From Streptomyces lydicus (GTDB taxonomy: Bacteria; Actinomycetota; Actinomycetes; Streptomycetales; Streptomycetaceae), in NCBI RefSeq assembly GCF_000717345.1, contig NZ_JNZA01000020.1, positions 1-64,000 of the forward strand: a stretch of DNA of 64,000 nt, in the 5' to 3' direction. Shown here piece after piece: positions 63,363 through 64,000 of the stretch (position 1 is its first letter; the number at the start of each line of letters is the position of its first letter). Below the pieces are notes generated by a model. The model saw nothing but the letters and a program-made list of their open reading frames with translations, ran no database searches and was not told the origin of the DNA. The position numbers and the translations under genes are program-made.

Positions 63363-63581
63363 TTACCGGAAGCGTCCGGCCGCCCGCCCCAGGGGGCGGC
63401 TCCGGATGGCGGAGCCCGGCGGCGCCCCGTGGTGGGCGCTCTCGGCGCCCTTCCGCGGTGGGCGCGGGCTGAGGGTGACGGCCCTGTGGATGGCGCGCCG
63501 GGCCGCGTAGTGGGCCACCCTCACGCGCCGCCGTCCGTTCCTGATCAGTTCGCTGTCCTTGATCTTCAGACCCGCGGGCAC
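63363..63581 (-). CDS. Small basic hypothetical protein
   Basis: A 72-residue, strongly basic protein. GTG 63581 has GAGGAG eight bases upstream and third codon positions are almost all G or C. It starts [20 protein letters not shown] and then [14 protein letters not shown]. No domain is recognised. It is divergent from the zinc-regulated L33 gene across a 73-base promoter region, so it could share that control. A nucleic-acid or ribosome association is suggested only by charge and neighbours. Confidence 0.6.
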   Translation of the reverse strand: MPAGLKIKDSELIRNGRRRVRVAHYAARRAIHRAVTLSPRPPRKGAESAHHGAPPGSAIRSRPLGRAAGRFR

Positions 63582-63620
63582 GGTGCGTCTCCTCGGGGTA
63601 TCGGCCCAGGTGGGGGCCTA

Positions 63621-63648
63621 TTGAAAATGGAAACCATTTCCGTATACT
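63621..63648 (+). promoter_or_regulatory. Promoter with Zur-box-like palindrome
   Basis: TTGAAA (63621-63626) and TATACT (63643-63648) are spaced by 16 bases. Between them lies TGGAAACCATTTCCG (63628-63642), a palindrome resembling the Streptomyces Zur box TGAAAATCATTTTCA in 11 of 15 bases. ATG 63655 begins 6 bases after the -10, so the mRNA is probably leaderless. Confidence 0.65.
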
Positions 63649-63654
63649 ACCCAC

Positions 63655-63819
63655 ATGGCCCGCAACGAACTACGCCCGGTCGTCAAGCTCCGGTCCACCG
63701 CCGGCACCGGATTCACCTACGTCACCCGCAAGAACCGCCGCAACGACCCCGACCGCCTGGAACTGCGCAAGTACGACCCGGTGGCCGGCCGGCACGTCGC
63801 CTTCCGAGAGGAGCGCTGA
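63655..63819 (+). CDS. rpmG: Ribosomal protein bL33, zinc-independent paralogue
   Basis: A 54-residue L33 with the typical core [20 protein letters not shown] and [14 protein letters not shown]. It contains no cysteine, so it lacks the zinc ribbon of the C+ form. Such copies replace the zinc-binding version when zinc is scarce. The Zur-like promoter upstream fits this. It overlaps nothing and is followed after 8 bases by a cysteine-free L31 gene, as in Zur-controlled ribosomal operons. Confidence 0.95.
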   Translation: MARNELRPVVKLRSTAGTGFTYVTRKNRRNDPDRLELRKYDPVAGRHVAFREER

Positions 63820-63827
63820 AGACCGCC

Positions 63828-64000
63828 ATGAAGCCTGGAATCCACCCCGCCTACGGGCCCGTCGTCTTCCGTGACCGGGCCGCCGGCCACGCCTTCCTGA
63901 CCCGCTCCACCGCGACCAGCGAGAAGACGGTCGAGTGGGAGGACGGCAACACCTATCCCGTCATCGACGTCGAGATCTCCTCAGCGAGCCACCCCTTCTA
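63828..64000 (+). CDS. rpmE2: Ribosomal protein bL31 type B (partial)
   Basis: The first 57 codons of a type B L31: [20 protein letters not shown], then [20 protein letters not shown] and [14 protein letters not shown]. There are no zinc-binding cysteines, so it is the zinc-independent form made under zinc limitation. The window ends inside the gene, about 25-30 codons short of the usual length. It is co-transcribed with rpmG. Confidence 0.95.
   Translation, partial: MKPGIHPAYGPVVFRDRAAGHAFLTRSTATSEKTVEWEDGNTYPVIDVEISSASHPF

Overview
The window is a very GC-rich actinobacterial chromosome segment, almost certainly from a Streptomyces. It carries bldG with its partner anti-sigma factor, chaplin and rodlin genes, a Streptomyces-type Crp, an H1-like Lys/Ala tail on topoisomerase I, many GTG/TTG starts and several apparently leaderless genes. 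From memory, the order crp, nth, marP, nhaA, acs, tad locus, helicase, bldG, hppA, topA, tmk, holB follows the core of the S. coelicolor chromosome; that comparison is recalled, not computed.

Layout. 0.2-7.2 kb: a NUDIX and metallo-beta-lactamase pair, a nucleotidyltransferase, crp, nth, a CoA-type NUDIX gene and a MarP-like membrane protease. 7.2-15.3 kb (mostly minus strand): alpha/beta hydrolase, holin-like membrane protein, nhaA, acs and a SulP-STAS-carbonic anhydrase fusion. 15.7-24.9 kb: a CooC-like ATPase, a degenerate Fic-like protein, a HAD phosphatase and a Tad pilus operon (CpaE/Ssd, TadA, TadB, TadC, pilin, two TadE-like proteins). 24.9-36 kb: DUF1998 helicase, bldG-apgA, hppA, a lipoprotein, a methyltransferase and small envelope proteins. 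36.5-46.4 kb: topA, MFS-thymidylate kinase fusion, holB, a tripeptidyl-aminopeptidase-like lipoprotein and tRNA-Thr(CGU). 46.5-48.3 kb: wrecked remains of a sugar ABC transporter and a GNAT gene. 48.5-57.3 kb: accessory metabolic genes and a family A DNA polymerase. 57.6-61.9 kb: an aerial-hyphae surface cluster with three rodlins, one short chaplin, one single-domain chaplin with a sortase signal, a small secreted protein and a chaplin relic. 62.2-64 kb: nitrilase-like gene, tatA, and the start of a zinc-responsive ribosomal protein set (cysteine-free L33 and L31).

Regulatory themes. Four genes of nucleic-acid metabolism (nth, a methyltransferase, holB and the family A polymerase) are preceded by sequences resembling the RecA-NDp/PafBC DNA-damage promoter (TTGTCAGTG, 8 bp, TAnnnT). 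Three of the four place the start codon 6-7 bases after the -10, which suggests leaderless mRNAs. Long perfect hairpins end many transcription units. The most unusual items are this promoter set, the single-domain sortase-type chaplin, the stem-loop array between two rodlin genes, the 8-bp duplication that broke the ABC permease, the possible frameshift at the end of the tad operon and an in-frame stop just upstream of the helicase.
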